A stretch of DNA of 7,189 nucleotides from Bacillota bacterium. Its GTDB lineage: Bacteria; Bacillota_E; Sulfobacillia; Sulfobacillales; Sulfobacillaceae. This document shows, one piece after another, positions 7,098-7,189 of this stretch; position 1 is the stretch's first letter; each line of letters begins with the position of its first letter. A program made the position numbers and the translations under genes. The notes below the pieces were generated by a model. That model was not told the DNA's origin. It was given only the letters and a program-made list of their open reading frames with translations, and made no database searches. The stretch spans positions 1 through 7,189 of the forward strand of contig JAKADW010000102.1 in assembly GCA_021820165.1 (NCBI GenBank), written 5' to 3'.

Positions 7098-7104
7098 CCT
7101 CCTT
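7098..7104 (-). promoter_or_regulatory. Strong Shine-Dalgarno deciding the spoVG TTG start
   Basis: AAGGAGG on the minus strand lies eight bases upstream of the TTG at 7089. It is the strongest ribosome binding site in the window and compensates for the weak start codon. It is the main reason for choosing the short form of SpoVG. Confidence 0.85.
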
Positions 7105-7115
7105 CGCCAAAGATG

Positions 7116-7130
7116 CCGGGTCAGACCCAG
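7116..7130 (-). other. Small hairpin in the spoVG leader
   Basis: CTGGGT and ACCCGG (minus strand) can form six pairs, one of them U-G, around a CUG loop. It ends 11 bases upstream of the Shine-Dalgarno, inside the predicted leader. It leaves the binding site free, so it may affect RNA stability more than translation. It is short enough to be chance. Confidence 0.25.
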
Positions 7131-7147
7131 ATGTTTTGGGTAGGAGA

Positions 7148-7177
7148 TTATTCGCGATTGACCGCCCCAATTCCTCC
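7148..7177 (-). promoter_or_regulatory. Sigma-H-type promoter of spoVG
   Basis: On the minus strand GGAGGAATT (7169-7177) matches every position of the sigma-H -35 pattern RnAGGAwWW. Exactly 12 bases downstream is CGCGAATAA (7148-7156), which matches the -10 pattern RnnGAATWW at all fixed positions except the first purine. spoVG of B. subtilis is a classic sigma-H target. The start would lie near 7141, about 50 bases before the TTG. No experimental proof is available here, but element quality, spacing and gene identity agree. Confidence 0.75.
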
Positions 7178-7189
7178 AATTGTCGAAAT

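Noticed and set aside
7090..7179. Thirty-residue N-terminal extension of SpoVG as a new domain
   Set aside because: The stretch is better explained as promoter and leader DNA, and the upstream TTG has no ribosome binding site.
1..7189. Search for a novel defence system, mobile element, CRISPR array, riboswitch or RNA gene
   Set aside because: The window is filled by six well-known genes in conserved order. The longest gap inside the gene run is 140 bases, and I saw no transposase, direct repeat array or tRNA-like fold.

Overview
This window is a conserved Firmicutes housekeeping and sporulation neighbourhood. All genes lie on the minus strand, so transcription runs from right to left. In that order they are spoVG, glmU, prs, pth, fin (yabK family) and mfd. 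This matches the Bacillus subtilis order spoVG-glmU-prs-ctc-pth-fin-mfd, except that ctc (general stress / L25-like protein) is absent. Two sporulation-linked genes (spoVG and fin) and a sigma-H-type promoter ahead of spoVG point to an endospore-forming Gram-positive bacterium. The base composition is moderately GC-rich, with TTG and GTG starts in use. A deep-branching lineage such as Sulfobacillus or a relative is possible, but that placement is only an inference.

Right end (about 6783-7189): a short spoVG gene, best started at a TTG behind a strong Shine-Dalgarno, is preceded by a near-perfect sigma-H promoter and followed by an intrinsic terminator. Middle (about 4349-6782): an extended -10 promoter candidate leads into glmU and prs. 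These make UDP-GlcNAc for the cell wall and PRPP for nucleotides. pth overlaps the end of prs. Left half (1-3794): pth (peptidyl-tRNA hydrolase) is followed by fin, a small zinc-finger-like anti-sigma-F factor, and then by mfd, the transcription-repair coupling factor. mfd has 1156 codons in the window and runs off the left edge, probably only a few residues short of its end.

The genes do not form one pathway. They are a mixed operon of growth functions (wall precursor, PRPP, tRNA recycling, repair) joined to sporulation regulators. The regulatory layout is the most informative part. Candidate promoters lie ahead of spoVG (sigma-H), glmU (extended -10), fin (sigma-F-like, weak) and mfd (extended -10 inside the end of fin). 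There is a terminator after spoVG and a stable hairpin in the fin-mfd gap. The coding genes are tightly packed, with no gap over 300 bases, and I saw no RNA gene, mobile element, CRISPR array or unknown gene system. The items worth a second look are start-site and regulatory details, the missing ctc, and a few unusual motif residues in GlmU.
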